Positions 8,988 through 23,779 of a stretch of 64,000 bases of DNA are shown here, one piece after another. Location: assembly GCF_004959775.1 (NCBI RefSeq), contig NZ_SJZG01000002.1, positions 62,001-126,000 on the forward strand, read 5' to 3'. The stretch comes from Agromyces sp. H66 (GTDB lineage: Bacteria > Actinomycetota > Actinomycetes > Actinomycetales > Microbacteriaceae). The notes under the pieces were generated by a model. It searched no databases. It saw only the letters and a program-made list of their open reading frames with translations, and was not told the DNA's origin. The number at the start of each line of letters is the position of its first letter. Position 1 is the first letter of the stretch. Both the position numbers and the translations under genes were made by a program.

Positions 8988-9016
8988 TTGCGCGAAAACG
9001 GTCGTTCTCATATTAT
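8988..9016 (+). promoter_or_regulatory. Promoter of the hydrolase-HPP unit
   Basis: TTGCGC (8988-8993) and TATTAT (9011-9016) are separated by exactly 17 bp. The spacer is filled by the first TetR operator. It is one of the best sigma-70-type promoters in the window. Confidence 0.65.
8994..9009. promoter_or_regulatory. Candidate TetR operator O1
   Basis: GAAAACG-GT-CGTTCTC: 7-base arms with one mismatch, and the same core as O2. It occupies the promoter spacer, so a bound dimer would block RNA polymerase. Confidence 0.6.
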
Positions 9017-9025
9017 GGCGTCCGA

Positions 9026-9047
9026 CGAGAGAACGCACGTTCTCTCG
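9026..9047. promoter_or_regulatory. Candidate TetR operator O2
   Basis: CGAGAGAACG-CA-CGTTCTCTCG: perfect 10-base arms around a 2-base centre, 35 bp centre to centre from O1. It sits just after the predicted transcription start of the hydrolase. Confidence 0.7.
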
Positions 9048-9075
9048 CGACATCCGCATCTCTGGAGGAGATTCC

Positions 9076-9960
9076 ATGCCGACCTTGCGCTACCGGACCG
9101 CCGTGGTGGACGGCCACACCCTCGCCTATCGGGAGGCGGGCGACCCCGAGCGCCCGAGCCTCGTGCTGCTGCACGGCTTCCCGACGAGCTCGCACATGTT
9201 CCGCGGACTGATCGCCGAGCTCGCGGACGAGTACCACCTCATCGCGCCCGATCATCTCGGGTTCGGGGCGAGCGACGCGCCCGACGCGGAAACGTTCCGC
9301 TACGGCTTCGAGCCGCTCACCGCACTCACCCTCGGGCTCCTCGATCGACTCGGCGTCGATCGGTTCGCGCTCTACGTGCAGGACTACGGCGCCCCGATCG
9401 GGTTCCGCATCGCCGCCCGCCATCCCGATCGGGTCAGCGCGATCATCACCCAGTCGGGCAACGCGTACACCGACGGATTCACGCCCTTCTGGGAGCCGCT
9501 CGTCGCGTTCGCCACGGCGCGTGCCGCCGGCGAGCGGCCCGACGACACCGCGGTCCGCGCGCTGCTGACGGCGGAGGCGACGCAGTGGCAGTACACGCAC
9601 GGCGTGCCCGACGACCGGCTGGAGCGGATCGCGCCGGACACGTGGGCCCTAGACCAGGCGCGACTCGATCGCCCGGGGAACGAGGCGATCCAGCTCGACC
9701 TGTTCGCCGACTACCTGTTCAACCTCGACGAGTACCCGACCTTCCACGAGTACTTCCGAACCCATCGGCCGGCGTTGCTCGCCGTGTGGGGCCGCAACGA
9801 CGAGATCTTCGGGCCCGACGGCGCGAGGGCGTTCAGCCGTGACCTTCCCGACGCCCAGGTGCACCTCCTGGACGCCGGGCACTTCGCCCTCGAGTCGCAC
9901 CTCGACGAGATGGTCGCACTCATCCAGCCGTTCCTGCGGTCGGCGCTCGCCGCCTCGTGA
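9076..9960 (+). CDS. Alpha/beta hydrolase, epoxide hydrolase / haloalkane dehalogenase type
   Basis: A 294-residue alpha/beta hydrolase. The oxyanion motif HGFPTSSHMF begins at His33. The nucleophile elbow reads VQDYGAPIGF with Asp103 rather than Ser, which points to epoxide hydrolases or haloalkane dehalogenases rather than esterases. The catalytic His is His269 in DAGHFALES, and WGRNDEIFGP carries the late acid region. No signal peptide is seen, so it acts in the cytosol. The ATG follows GGAGGAG by 5 bases. It is co-transcribed with the HPP protein, whose start overlaps its stop. The substrate cannot be told from sequence; control by the adjacent TetR suggests induction by a xenobiotic or metabolite. 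Confidence 0.88.
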   Translation: MPTLRYRTAVVDGHTLAYREAGDPERPSLVLLHGFPTSSHMFRGLIAELADEYHLIAPDHLGFGASDAPDAETFRYGFEPLTALTLGLLDRLGVDRFALYVQDYGAPIGFRIAARHPDRVSAIITQSGNAYTDGFTPFWEPLVAFATARAAGERPDDTAVRALLTAEATQWQYTHGVPDDRLERIAPDTWALDQARLDRPGNEAIQLDLFADYLFNLDEYPTFHEYFRTHRPALLAVWGRNDEIFGPDGARAFSRDLPDAQVHLLDAGHFALESHLDEMVALIQPFLRSALAAS

Positions 9961-10469
9961 CCGCGTCGATCTCGGAGCATCGGCCCGGTCGCACGGCGGG
10001 ACGCATCGCCGCGATCAAGGTGGCGGCGGCGCTCGTGCCGGGAGGCCTCGCGGCGGGGATGCTCGCGGCCCTGGCGGGACTGTCCTCGCTCGGACTCGAC
10101 GCGTTCTCGATCCCGTTCGCCGCGACGGCCGCGGTGCTCGCGATGGCCCCGGCGAGTCCGCTCGCCCGCCCGCGCACGGTCATCATCGCGTACGCGGCGT
10201 CGACGATTCCGGCACTGGCGGCGGTCGCCGCCGTCCCGGCGTCGGTCGTCACGGCGACCGTGATGGCCGGCGTGGCGATCATCCTCATGGTGCTGCTCCG
10301 GGCCGTCCATCCGCCCGCGGCGGCCGGTGCGGCGATGATCGGGCTCCACGGCGGCGACTGGATGTTCCTCGTCGTCGGCGTCGTGCCGGCGCTCACGGCC
10401 GTCCTCGCGATCGCGCTGGCGGCCGGGGCGCTCATCCCGCGGTACGGGTACTCGTGGAGCTCGCGCTGA
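9957..10469 (+). CDS. HPP family integral membrane protein
   Basis: A 170-residue hydrophobic protein with about four to five membrane segments (roughly 20-45, 50-68, 73-95, 97-117, 133-158). It contains the family-defining motif in LRAVHPPAAAGAAMIGLHGG near residue 118. HPP proteins are poorly characterised; some plant and cyanobacterial members transport nitrite in plastids or cells. Its GTG overlaps the hydrolase stop (GTGA), so the two are translationally coupled and share TetR control. Whether it moves a substrate or product of the hydrolase is a guess. Confidence 0.85.
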   Translation: MTASISEHRPGRTAGRIAAIKVAAALVPGGLAAGMLAALAGLSSLGLDAFSIPFAATAAVLAMAPASPLARPRTVIIAYAASTIPALAAVAAVPASVVTATVMAGVAIILMVLLRAVHPPAAAGAAMIGLHGGDWMFLVVGVVPALTAVLAIALAAGALIPRYGYSWSSR

Positions 10470-10585
10470 TGACGTCGTCGCCCCGTTCCGATCCGTTCGT
10501 GGCAGTGCCCCGAGCGGGTCGGGACGGGTGGGTGGCCGGGTCGGAGACCGCGGCAACGCCCGGACCCGATGTCGGTGGGCGAACC

Positions 10586-10591
10586 TAGACT
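10586..10591 (+). promoter_or_regulatory. -10 element (TAGACT) of leaderless uvrB
   Basis: TAGACT ends 7 bases before the ATG at 10599. This supports 10599 over the upstream in-frame ATG at 10569. No LexA-type box is seen here, unlike at uvrA. Confidence 0.6.
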
Positions 10592-10598
10592 GGAAGGC

Positions 10599-12665
<2,067 letters not shown>

Positions 12666-12679
12666 GCCACCGCGCGCAC

Positions 12680-12717
12680 GTCGGATCCACGGGCGGCCGC
12701 CTGCCTGTGAATCCGAC
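12680..12717 (+). terminator. uvrB terminator hairpin
   Basis: GTCGGATCCAC (12680-12690) pairs with GTGAATCCGAC (12707-12717), 10 of 11 positions, around a GC-rich loop. It begins 15 bases after the uvrB stop. Confidence 0.5.
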
Positions 12718-12722
12718 CGAAT

Positions 12723-12736
12723 CGAACGTATGTTCG
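12723..12736. promoter_or_regulatory. LexA (SOS) box upstream of uvrA
   Basis: CGAAC-GTAT-GTTCG matches the actinobacterial/Bacillus LexA consensus CGAAC-N4-GTTCG perfectly. It lies 57-70 bases before the uvrA start. It overlaps a possible distal -10 (TATGTT at 12731-12736 or nearby), so LexA may control a second, upstream promoter for uvrA-uvrC. Confidence 0.75.
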
Positions 12737-12780
12737 CTGAGAGCACGCGCCCTCGCGGGGGCCGTGTCGGTGGCGCTCTC

Positions 12781-12786
12781 TAGACT
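12781..12786 (+). promoter_or_regulatory. -10 element (TAGACT) of leaderless uvrA
   Basis: TAGACT ends 6 bases before the GTG start of uvrA, at a distance from the SOS box. It probably gives the basal transcript. Confidence 0.6.
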
Positions 12787-12792
12787 CGTAAG

Positions 12793-15684
<2,892 letters not shown>

Positions 15685-15688
15685 GGCG

Positions 15689-17629
15689 ATGGACACCGCA
15701 TTGCCGAAGAACGAGGGCGTCCCGTATCGCCCGAAGGCGGGGGAGATCCCCACCGCTCCGGGCGTCTATCGCTTCCGCGACGCCGAGCGACGCGTGCTGT
15801 ACGTCGGCAAGGCGAAGAACCTGCGCGCGCGCCTGTCGAACTACTTCGCGCCCCTCCGCACCCTGCACGAACGCACGCGTCGCATGGTGACCAGCGCCGC
15901 GTCGGTGGAGTGGACCGTGGTCCGCACCGACGTGGAGGCCCTGAACCTCGAGATCACCTGGATCAACGAGCTGAAGCCCCCGTTCAACGTGCGGTTCAAG
16001 GACGACAAGTCGTACCCGTACCTCGTGGTGACGCTCGCCGACGAGGCGCCGCGCGCCATGGTCTCGCGCAGACGCGGCATCCCGGGCGCCCGGTACTTCG
16101 GCCCGTACCCCAAGGTCTGGGCGGTCAACGAGACGCTCGACCTCCTCATCAAGCTGTTCCCGATCCGCACCTGCAAAGACAGCGACTACCGCCGCGCGAT
16201 GGCGTCGGGCAAGCCCTGCTTCGCCGGCCAGATCGGACGCTGCTTCGGCCCGTGCTCCGGCCGGGTCACGATCGAGGAGCACCGTGCCAACGTCGACCGG
16301 TTCGTGGCGTTCATGCAGAACCAGGATCCGCGCATCCTCGACGACCTGGAGCGCGAGATGCGGTCGGCGGCGGCGGTGCAGGACTACGAGACCGCGGCGC
16401 GGCGTCGTGACCAGCTCCAGGCGGCGCGGGCCTTCTTCGAGAAGAGCGCCATGGTGCTCGGCGACCGCGTCGACATCGACGTGTTCGGCGTCGAGCACGA
16501 CGAGCTCGCCGCCGCCGTGCAGCTGTTCGTCGTGCGCGGCGGCCGGGTTCGCGGCGTGCACACGTGGACGGTCGACAAGGAACTCGACGTGCCGCTCGGC
16601 GAGCTCGTGGACTCCGTCGTGCAGAACGCGTACGTCGACGGGCTCACCCCCGCGCGCGAGGTCATCGTGCCCGAACTCCCCGACGACGCCGAGGCGCTCG
16701 AGACGTGGCTGGCCAGCCTGGCAGGCCGAAAGGTCCGGCTCCGCGCCGCGCAGCGCGGCGACAAGGCGGCCCTGCTGCAGACGGCGACCCAGAACGCCAA
16801 GCAGTCGCTCATGCTCTACAAGACCAGGCGCAGCGCCGACTTCACGACGCGCTCCCGCGCGCTCGAGGACATCCAGGAGGCCCTCGGCATGGCCGACGCG
16901 CCGCTTCGCATCGAGTGCTTCGACGTGTCGCACCTGAGCGGCACCAACATCGTCGCCTCGATGGTCGTCTTCGAAGACGGGCTGCCACGCAAAGACGAGT
17001 ACCGCCGGTTCACCATCCCGAACTCGACCGACGACACCGACTCGATCCACCAGGTGCTGACGAGGCGGCTCGCCTATCTCGCGCCGAGCACGGCCGACGA
17101 CCCGCCGGCCCCGACGGATGACGCGCCAACGCCCGGCGACGAGGCCCCCGCGACATCCGAGCGGCGGAAGAAGTTCGCCTACCGCCCGAACCTGCTCGTG
17201 GTCGACGGCGGCCAGCCGCAGGTCGCCGCGGCCGCCCGCGCGCTCGAGGCGTCGGGAGTCGAGGGCATCTACCTGTGCGGCATCGCCAAGCGCCTCGAGG
17301 AGATCTGGACCCCCGACGCCGACTTCCCGGTGATCCTGCCGCGCAACAGCGATGCCCTCTTCCTCTTCCAGCGCGTGCGCGACGAGGCGCATCGGTTCGC
17401 GATCACGCACCAGCGCCAACGGCGCAAGCGCGACATCGGCACCGTCCTCACCGAAGTCCCGGGTCTCGGGCCGGCGCGCGTGAAGGAGTTGCTCCGCCAC
17501 TTCGGCTCGGTCTCGCGGCTGCGAGCGGCGACCGAGACCGAGATCGCCGAGGTCAAGGGCATCGGCCCGACCCTCGCGGCCACCGTGCATGCGCACCTGC
17601 GCGCCGACGGCGCGCCGGCGCCCCGGTAG
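15689..17629 (+). CDS. uvrC: Excinuclease ABC subunit C
   Basis: Dual-incision nuclease of excision repair, 646 residues. The N-terminal GIY-YIG nuclease (GVYRFRD...[14 protein letters not shown], residues 22-50) makes the 3' cut. A UVR helix near 210-245 ([12 protein letters not shown]) binds UvrB. The RNase H-like domain ([19 protein letters not shown]) makes the 5' cut, and the C-terminal helix-hairpin-helix pair ([22 protein letters not shown]) binds DNA. An Asp/Pro/Ala-rich insert at about 467-492 splits the RNase H-like domain and is probably a surface loop. The ATG at 15689, 4 bases after uvrA, is chosen over earlier in-frame starts inside uvrA. Its TAG stop forms part of a promoter for rapZ. 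Confidence 0.96.
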   Translation: MDTALPKNEGVPYRPKAGEIPTAPGVYRFRDAERRVLYVGKAKNLRARLSNYFAPLRTLHERTRRMVTSAASVEWTVVRTDVEALNLEITWINELKPPFNVRFKDDKSYPYLVVTLADEAPRAMVSRRRGIPGARYFGPYPKVWAVNETLDLLIKLFPIRTCKDSDYRRAMASGKPCFAGQIGRCFGPCSGRVTIEEHRANVDRFVAFMQNQDPRILDDLEREMRSAAAVQDYETAARRRDQLQAARAFFEKSAMVLGDRVDIDVFGVEHDELAAAVQLFVVRGGRVRGVHTWTVDKELDVPLGELVDSVVQNAYVDGLTPAREVIVPELPDDAEALETWLASLAGRKVRLRAAQRGDKAALLQTATQNAKQSLMLYKTRRSADFTTRSRALEDIQEALGMADAPLRIECFDVSHLSGTNIVASMVVFEDGLPRKDEYRRFTIPNSTDDTDSIHQVLTRRLAYLAPSTADDPPAPTDDAPTPGDEAPATSERRKKFAYRPNLLVVDGGQPQVAAAARALEASGVEGIYLCGIAKRLEEIWTPDADFPVILPRNSDALFLFQRVRDEAHRFAITHQRQRRKRDIGTVLTEVPGLGPARVKELLRHFGSVSRLRAATETEIAEVKGIGPTLAATVHAHLRADGAPAPR

Positions 17630-17632
17630 GCT
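17627..17632 (+). promoter_or_regulatory. -10 element (TAGGCT) overlapping the uvrC stop codon
   Basis: The TAG stop of uvrC and the next three bases spell TAGGCT, the -10 hexamer seen at many starts in this window. Transcription would begin near 17639, giving a short leader with GGAAGGGGG before the rapZ ATG at 17666. Confidence 0.45.
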
Positions 17633-17665
17633 GGAGTGTCGACGCGCGGAAGGGGGCCCGAGACG

Positions 17666-18544
17666 ATGGCAGCGGAGGCTGAGCAGCAACAGGAGGTGCT
17701 CATCGTCACCGGGATGTCGGGGGCGGGCCGTTCGACCGTCGGCAACGCGCTCGAGGACCTCGGCTGGTACGTGGTCGACAACCTCCCGCCGCAGATGCTC
17801 CGCCCGCTCGTCGAGCTCGTGGAGCGTGCGGGCGCCTCGCTGCCGCGTATCGCCGCCGTCGTCGACGTGCGCGGTCGCGACTTCTTCTCCGAACTGCAGG
17901 ACATCATCCAGGCCCTTCGCACCGGCATCAACGTGCGCGTCGTCTTCCTGGATGCGACCGACGCGGTGCTCGTCCGGCGCTTCGAGTCGGTGCGTCGTCC
18001 GCACCCGCTGCAGGGCAACGGCACCATCCTCGACGGCATCGAGGCCGAACGGATCCGGCTCGCCGAGCTCCGGGAGTCGAGCGACATCGTCGTCGACACG
18101 TCCGATCTCAACATCCACCAGCTCGCGACGCTCATCACCGAGACCTTCGCCGAGGAGGGGCAGGCCGGCCTCCAGCTGACCGTCCTGAGCTTCGGCTTCA
18201 AGTACGGGCTGCCGGCCGATGCCGACCTCGTCGCCGACGCGCGATTCCTGCCCAACCCGTTCTGGATCCCAGAGCTCCGGCACCTGAGCGGCGAGGACGC
18301 CGCCGTGTCCGAGTACGTCCTGAGCCAACCGGGCGCCCGCGAGTTCATCGACGCCTACGCGACGGCGCTCGCGCCCGTGCTCGCGGGCTACCAACGCGAG
18401 AACAAGCGGCACGCGACCATCGCGATCGGCTGCACCGGCGGCAAGCACCGTTCGGTGGCGATCGTGCGCGAGCTCGCCGAACGGCTCGAGCAACTGCCGG
18501 GGGTCGTGGTGAACGTGAAGCATCGTGATCGGGGTCGTGAATGA
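17666..18544 (+). CDS. rapZ: RapZ/YvcJ family nucleotide-binding protein
   Basis: A 292-residue member of the RapZ family, which in E. coli is an RNase adapter controlling glucosamine-6-phosphate synthase and in Gram-positives binds nucleotides. The P-loop reads GMSGAGRST at about residues 16-24, so the usual Lys of GKS/T is Arg. The second site is [11 protein letters not shown], and the C-terminal domain has [19 protein letters not shown], the conserved RapZ signature. ATG 17666 is preferred because GGAAGGGGG lies before it; GTG 17636 in the same frame is too close to the TAGGCT element. It is followed directly by whiA, and the usual yvcK gene between them is absent. Confidence 0.93.
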   Translation: MAAEAEQQQEVLIVTGMSGAGRSTVGNALEDLGWYVVDNLPPQMLRPLVELVERAGASLPRIAAVVDVRGRDFFSELQDIIQALRTGINVRVVFLDATDAVLVRRFESVRRPHPLQGNGTILDGIEAERIRLAELRESSDIVVDTSDLNIHQLATLITETFAEEGQAGLQLTVLSFGFKYGLPADADLVADARFLPNPFWIPELRHLSGEDAAVSEYVLSQPGAREFIDAYATALAPVLAGYQRENKRHATIAIGCTGGKHRSVAIVRELAERLEQLPGVVVNVKHRDRGRE

Positions 18545-18596
18545 CCGGTACGAACGCACCGCGACACGACAGGATCGACGAAGGAGAGGATGCGAC

Positions 18597-19577
18597 GTGG
18601 CGCTGACGGCCGACGTGAAAGAGGAGCTCGCGCGGGTCGAGGTGTCGAAGACGAGCGTCCGGGCGGCCGAGCTCGCCTCGGTGCTCCGCTTCGCGGGCGG
18701 ACTGCACATCATCTCGGGACGAATCGCCATCGAGGCCGAGCTCGACTCGCCGACGATCGCCCGGCGGGTGACCCGCGACCTCGGTGAGCTGTACGGCGTG
18801 CGACCGGATGTCTCGGTCATCTCGCCGTCGGGCATCCGCCGCTCGAACCAGTACCTCGTGCGCGTGCTCGACGGCGGCGAGACGCTGGCTCGGCAGACGG
18901 GCCTGCTCGACGCGCGGCGCCGCCCGGTGCGCGGCCTGCCGAACAAGCTGACCACCGGATCGCGGGACGACGTCGCCGCGGTGTGGCGAGGCGCGTTCCT
19001 CGCGCATGGCAGCCTCACCGATCCCGGTCGATCCGCGGCCCTCGAGGTCACATGCCCCGGCAACGAGACGGCGATGGCGCTCGTCGGGGCCGCGGGCCGC
19101 CTCGGCATCTCGGCGAAGGCCCGCGAGGTGCGCGGTGTCCACCGCGTCGTGATCCGCGACGGCGAGGCGATCAGCGCCATGCTCGCGCTCATGGGAGCGA
19201 CCGAGACCGTGCGCAACTGGGAGGAGTTGCGTCAGCGGCGCGAGGTGCGGGCCACGGCCAATCGCCTCGTCAACTTCGACGACGCCAACCTCCGCCGTTC
19301 CGCCCAGGCGGCCGTCGCGGCGTGCGCCCGCGTCGAGCGTGCGATGGAACTGCTCGGCGACGACATCCCCGAGCACCTGCGATACGCCGGCGAGCTCCGC
19401 CTCGCGCACCGCGAGGCGAGCCTCGACGAGCTGGGCCACCACGCCGATCCGCCCATGACGAAGGACGCCGTGGCCGGACGCATCCGTCGTCTCCTCGCGA
19501 TGGCCGACAAGCGTGCCGTCGAGCTGGGCGTCCCCGGCACCGAGGCCAGCCTCCCGGCCGACCTCGACGACGTCTGA
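18597..19577 (+). CDS. whiA: DNA-binding regulator WhiA
   Basis: A 326-residue WhiA, a sporulation regulator in Streptomyces and a cell-division and growth-linked DNA-binding protein in other Gram-positives. The N-terminal half has the degenerate LAGLIDADG homing-endonuclease fold ([32 protein letters not shown]). The C-terminal helix-turn-helix (about 262-305) shows [20 protein letters not shown] and [12 protein letters not shown]. The GTG at 18597 has AAGGAGAGG 7-8 bases upstream. It lies 52 bases after rapZ and probably in the same transcript. This organism family is not known to sporulate, so a division or growth role is likely. Confidence 0.96.
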   Translation: MALTADVKEELARVEVSKTSVRAAELASVLRFAGGLHIISGRIAIEAELDSPTIARRVTRDLGELYGVRPDVSVISPSGIRRSNQYLVRVLDGGETLARQTGLLDARRRPVRGLPNKLTTGSRDDVAAVWRGAFLAHGSLTDPGRSAALEVTCPGNETAMALVGAAGRLGISAKAREVRGVHRVVIRDGEAISAMLALMGATETVRNWEELRQRREVRATANRLVNFDDANLRRSAQAAVAACARVERAMELLGDDIPEHLRYAGELRLAHREASLDELGHHADPPMTKDAVAGRIRRLLAMADKRAVELGVPGTEASLPADLDDV

Positions 19578-19614
19578 GGTCGTCAAGCCCCGGCGCGGGC
19601 GGAAGCCTCGGGCA

Positions 19615-19620
19615 TAGGCT
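19615..19620 (+). promoter_or_regulatory. -10 element (TAGGCT) of sodA
   Basis: TAGGCT lies 62 bases before sodA. The leader of about 55 bases contains a GATGCCG / CGGCATC pair (19625-19631, 19661-19667) that could form a weak stem just before the AAGGAGAAG ribosome binding site. Confidence 0.45.
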
Positions 19621-19682
19621 AGGGGATGCCGCGCTCGGACCGGGTAGAGGCTCGGTTCCCCGGCATCTGACAAGGAGAAGCA

Positions 19683-21408
<1,726 letters not shown>

Positions 21409-21419
21409 AACGAGTGAAT

Positions 21420-22634
21420 GTGACCCTGCGAACGATCGAGTCCCTCGGTCCGCTCGCCGGCAAGCGCGTCGTCGTCCGTTGCGACCTCAATGTCCCTCTC
21501 CAGGGCGAGGTCATCACGGACGACGGGCGTGTGCGGGCGTCGGTGCCGACCATCCAGGCCCTCACCGGCCAGGGAGCCCGCGTGATCGTGGTCTCTCATC
21601 TGGGCCGCCCCGAGGGCGCGCCCGACCCGAAGTACAGCCTCGCGCCCGTGGCCGCCCGCCTCGGTGAGCTGCTCGACGGACCCGTCGCCTTCGCGACCGA
21701 CACGGTGGGTGCGGATGCCGCGGCCAAGGTCGCCGCGCTCGGCGACGGCGAGGTGCTCGTGCTCGAGAACCTGCGCTTCAACCCGGGCGAGACCTCGAAG
21801 AACGACGCCGAGCGCACCGCGTTCGCCGGCGAGCTCGCCGGCTTCGCCGATGCGGTCGTCTCCGACGGCTTCGGCGTCGTTCACCGCAAGCAGGCGAGCG
21901 TCTTCGAGCTCGAGGAGCTGCGGCCGAGCGCGGCGGGGCTCCTCATCGCCTCGGAGCTCGACGTGCTCGACCGGCTCACGGAGTCGCCCGAGCGGCCGTA
22001 CACCGTCGTGCTCGGCGGATCGAAGGTGTCCGACAAGCTCGGCGTCATCGCCCACCTCCTGCCGCGCGTCGACACCCTCCTCATCGGTGGCGGCATGCTG
22101 TTCACGTTCCTCGCGGCCCAGGGCCACAAGGTCGCGTCGAGCCTGCTCGAGGCCGACCAGATCGACACGGTGAAGGGCTACCTCGCCGAGGCCGACGAGC
22201 GCGGTGTCGCCATCGTGCTCCCCACCGACGTCGTGGTCGCCGCCTCGTTCTCGGCCGATGCCGAACACGTCGTCGCGCCGGCCGACGCCATCGAGGAGAC
22301 GGCGTTCGGGGCATCCGGCCTCGGCCTCGACATCGGACCCGAGACGGCGGCAGCGTTCGCCGCACGCATCCGCGACTCCAAGACGGTGTTCTGGAACGGG
22401 CCCATGGGCGTGTTCGAGCTCGCGCCGTTCGCGGCGGGCACTCGTGCCGTCGCCGAGGCGCTCACCGAGGTCGACGGCCTCAGCGTCGTCGGCGGCGGGG
22501 ACTCCGCGGCGGCCGTGCGCCGACTCGGTTTCGCGGATGACGCATTCGGACACATCTCGACGGGCGGCGGCGCGAGCCTCGAGTTCCTCGAGGGCAGGAA
22601 ACTCCCCGGACTGGAGGTCCTCGGATGGCAGTGA
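21420..22634 (+). CDS. pgk: Phosphoglycerate kinase
   Basis: Transfers the phosphate of 1,3-bisphosphoglycerate to ADP. It has 404 residues and both halves of the hinge-bending fold. [10 protein letters not shown] and SHLGRP mark the substrate domain, [13 protein letters not shown] the nucleotide side, [10 protein letters not shown] the hinge region, and [14 protein letters not shown] and [14 protein letters not shown] the C-terminal signature. The start is GTG 21420 ([10 protein letters not shown]), with GTG 21414 two codons upstream as an alternative; neither has a strong ribosome site, so coupling to gap translation is likely. The C-terminus overlaps tpiA by 10 bases. Confidence 0.97.
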   Translation: MTLRTIESLGPLAGKRVVVRCDLNVPLQGEVITDDGRVRASVPTIQALTGQGARVIVVSHLGRPEGAPDPKYSLAPVAARLGELLDGPVAFATDTVGADAAAKVAALGDGEVLVLENLRFNPGETSKNDAERTAFAGELAGFADAVVSDGFGVVHRKQASVFELEELRPSAAGLLIASELDVLDRLTESPERPYTVVLGGSKVSDKLGVIAHLLPRVDTLLIGGGMLFTFLAAQGHKVASSLLEADQIDTVKGYLAEADERGVAIVLPTDVVVAASFSADAEHVVAPADAIEETAFGASGLGLDIGPETAAAFAARIRDSKTVFWNGPMGVFELAPFAAGTRAVAEALTEVDGLSVVGGGDSAAAVRRLGFADDAFGHISTGGGASLEFLEGRKLPGLEVLGWQ

Positions 22635-23413
22635 GCCGCACCCCGTTCATCGCCGGCAACTGGAAGATGAACCTCGACCACCTGCAGGCGATCGCATTCG
22701 TGCAGAAGCTGGCATGGGCGCTCGCCGACGCCAAGCACGACTTCGCCGACGCCGAGGTGGCCGTGTTCCCTCCGTTCACCGACCTGCGTTCGGTGCAGAC
22801 GCTCGTGGCGGCGGACTCGCTGCCCATCGCGTACGGCGCCCAGGACGTCTCGGCCCACGACTCGGGCGCGTATACGGGCGAGGTGTCGGGGGCGTTCCTC
22901 GCACACCTCGACTGCGCCTACGTCATCATCGGGCACTCCGAGCGGCGCCAGTACCACGGCGAGTCCGACGCGGACGTCAACGCGAAGGTGCTCGCCGCGC
23001 ACCGCCACGGGCTCGTGCCGGTGGTGTGCGTGGGCGAGACCGCGGAGGACCTCGAGGCGCATGGTCCGAGCGCGGTCCCCGTCGCCCAATTGCGCGCCGC
23101 GCTCGCAGGCGTCGACGGTGCCAAGGGGCTCGTCGTGGCGTACGAGCCCGTGTGGGCGATCGGCTCGGGCCAGGCCGCGACCCCCGAACAGGCCGAACAG
23201 GTCTGCGCCGCTCTGCGCGTCCTCATCGGCGAGCTGCTCGGCGAGGAGGTGGCCGCCTCGACGCGCATCCTGTACGGCGGCTCGGTGAAGGCGGCGAACA
23301 TCGCGTCGTTCCTCCGCGAGCCGAACGTCGACGGTGCCCTCGTCGGCGGTGCCAGCCTCGACATCGACGAGTTCTCGAGCATCGTCCGGTTCAAGAAGCA
23401 CGTCGGCGCGTGA
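22625..23413 (+). CDS. tpiA: Triosephosphate isomerase
   Basis: Interconverts dihydroxyacetone phosphate and glyceraldehyde-3-phosphate. At 262 residues it is a standard TIM barrel. FIAGNWKMN holds the substrate Asn and Lys, VIIGHSERR the electrophilic His, [12 protein letters not shown] the catalytic Glu and loop 6, and YGGSVKAAN the phosphate-binding loop. Its ATG lies 10 bases inside the end of pgk, which indicates translational coupling in the gap-pgk-tpiA operon. A GC-rich inverted repeat follows before the secG promoter. Confidence 0.97.
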   Translation: MAVSRTPFIAGNWKMNLDHLQAIAFVQKLAWALADAKHDFADAEVAVFPPFTDLRSVQTLVAADSLPIAYGAQDVSAHDSGAYTGEVSGAFLAHLDCAYVIIGHSERRQYHGESDADVNAKVLAAHRHGLVPVVCVGETAEDLEAHGPSAVPVAQLRAALAGVDGAKGLVVAYEPVWAIGSGQAATPEQAEQVCAALRVLIGELLGEEVAASTRILYGGSVKAANIASFLREPNVDGALVGGASLDIDEFSSIVRFKKHVGA

Positions 23414-23419
23414 CATCCG

Positions 23420-23455
23420 GCCGCCGCCTGTGGACGCGAGTCCCCGGGCGGCGGC
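23420..23455 (+). terminator. Hairpin after tpiA
   Basis: GCCGCCGCC (23420-23428) pairs with GGCGGCGGC (23447-23455). It lies between the tpiA stop and the secG -10 element, so it probably ends or attenuates the glycolytic operon. Confidence 0.5.
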
Positions 23456-23466
23456 GAACGTCCCGT

Positions 23467-23472
23467 TATACT
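23467..23472 (+). promoter_or_regulatory. -10 element (TATACT) of secG-rbpA
   Basis: A near-consensus TATACT 45 bases before the secG start, with no clear -35. It would give secG and rbpA a transcript of their own. Confidence 0.5.
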
Positions 23473-23516
23473 GATCAACGGCCCGACCCACTGCGTCGTG
23501 CCCGGAAAGGTTCACC

Positions 23517-23768
23517 GTGGAGATTCTCCAGGTCGTCCTGCAGGTGCTGCTCGGTCTCACGAGCCTCCTGCTGACACTGCTCATCCTGCTGCACAAGGGC
23601 CGCGGCGGCGGTCTCTCCGACATGTTCGGCGGCGGCGTCACCTCGAGCCTCGGTGCGTCCGGCGTCGCCGAGCGCAACCTCAACCGCATCACGATCATCC
23701 TCGGACTCGTGTGGGTGACCTGCATCGTGCTGCTCGGCCTCATCACCAAGTTCGACGCCGGAATCTGA
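23517..23768 (+). CDS. secG: Preprotein translocase subunit SecG
   Basis: Small membrane component of the SecYEG channel, 83 residues. Two hydrophobic helices (about 3-25 and 55-78) flank a glycine-rich cytoplasmic loop, GRGGGLSDMFGGGVTSSLG, which is characteristic of SecG. GTG 23517 follows GGAAAGG by 6 bases. Its position directly after tpiA is conserved across many actinobacteria and proteobacteria. rbpA begins 12 bases after its stop. Confidence 0.93.
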   Translation: MEILQVVLQVLLGLTSLLLTLLILLHKGRGGGLSDMFGGGVTSSLGASGVAERNLNRITIILGLVWVTCIVLLGLITKFDAGI

Positions 23769-23779
23769 CGGGGAGAGAC

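Noticed and set aside
9026..9047. TetR-side palindrome as a LexA box (GAAC-N4-GTTC core)
   Set aside because: The bases next to the core are A and T rather than C and G, the arms extend to 10 bp, and an imperfect second copy sits beside a TetR gene, which fits a TetR operator better.
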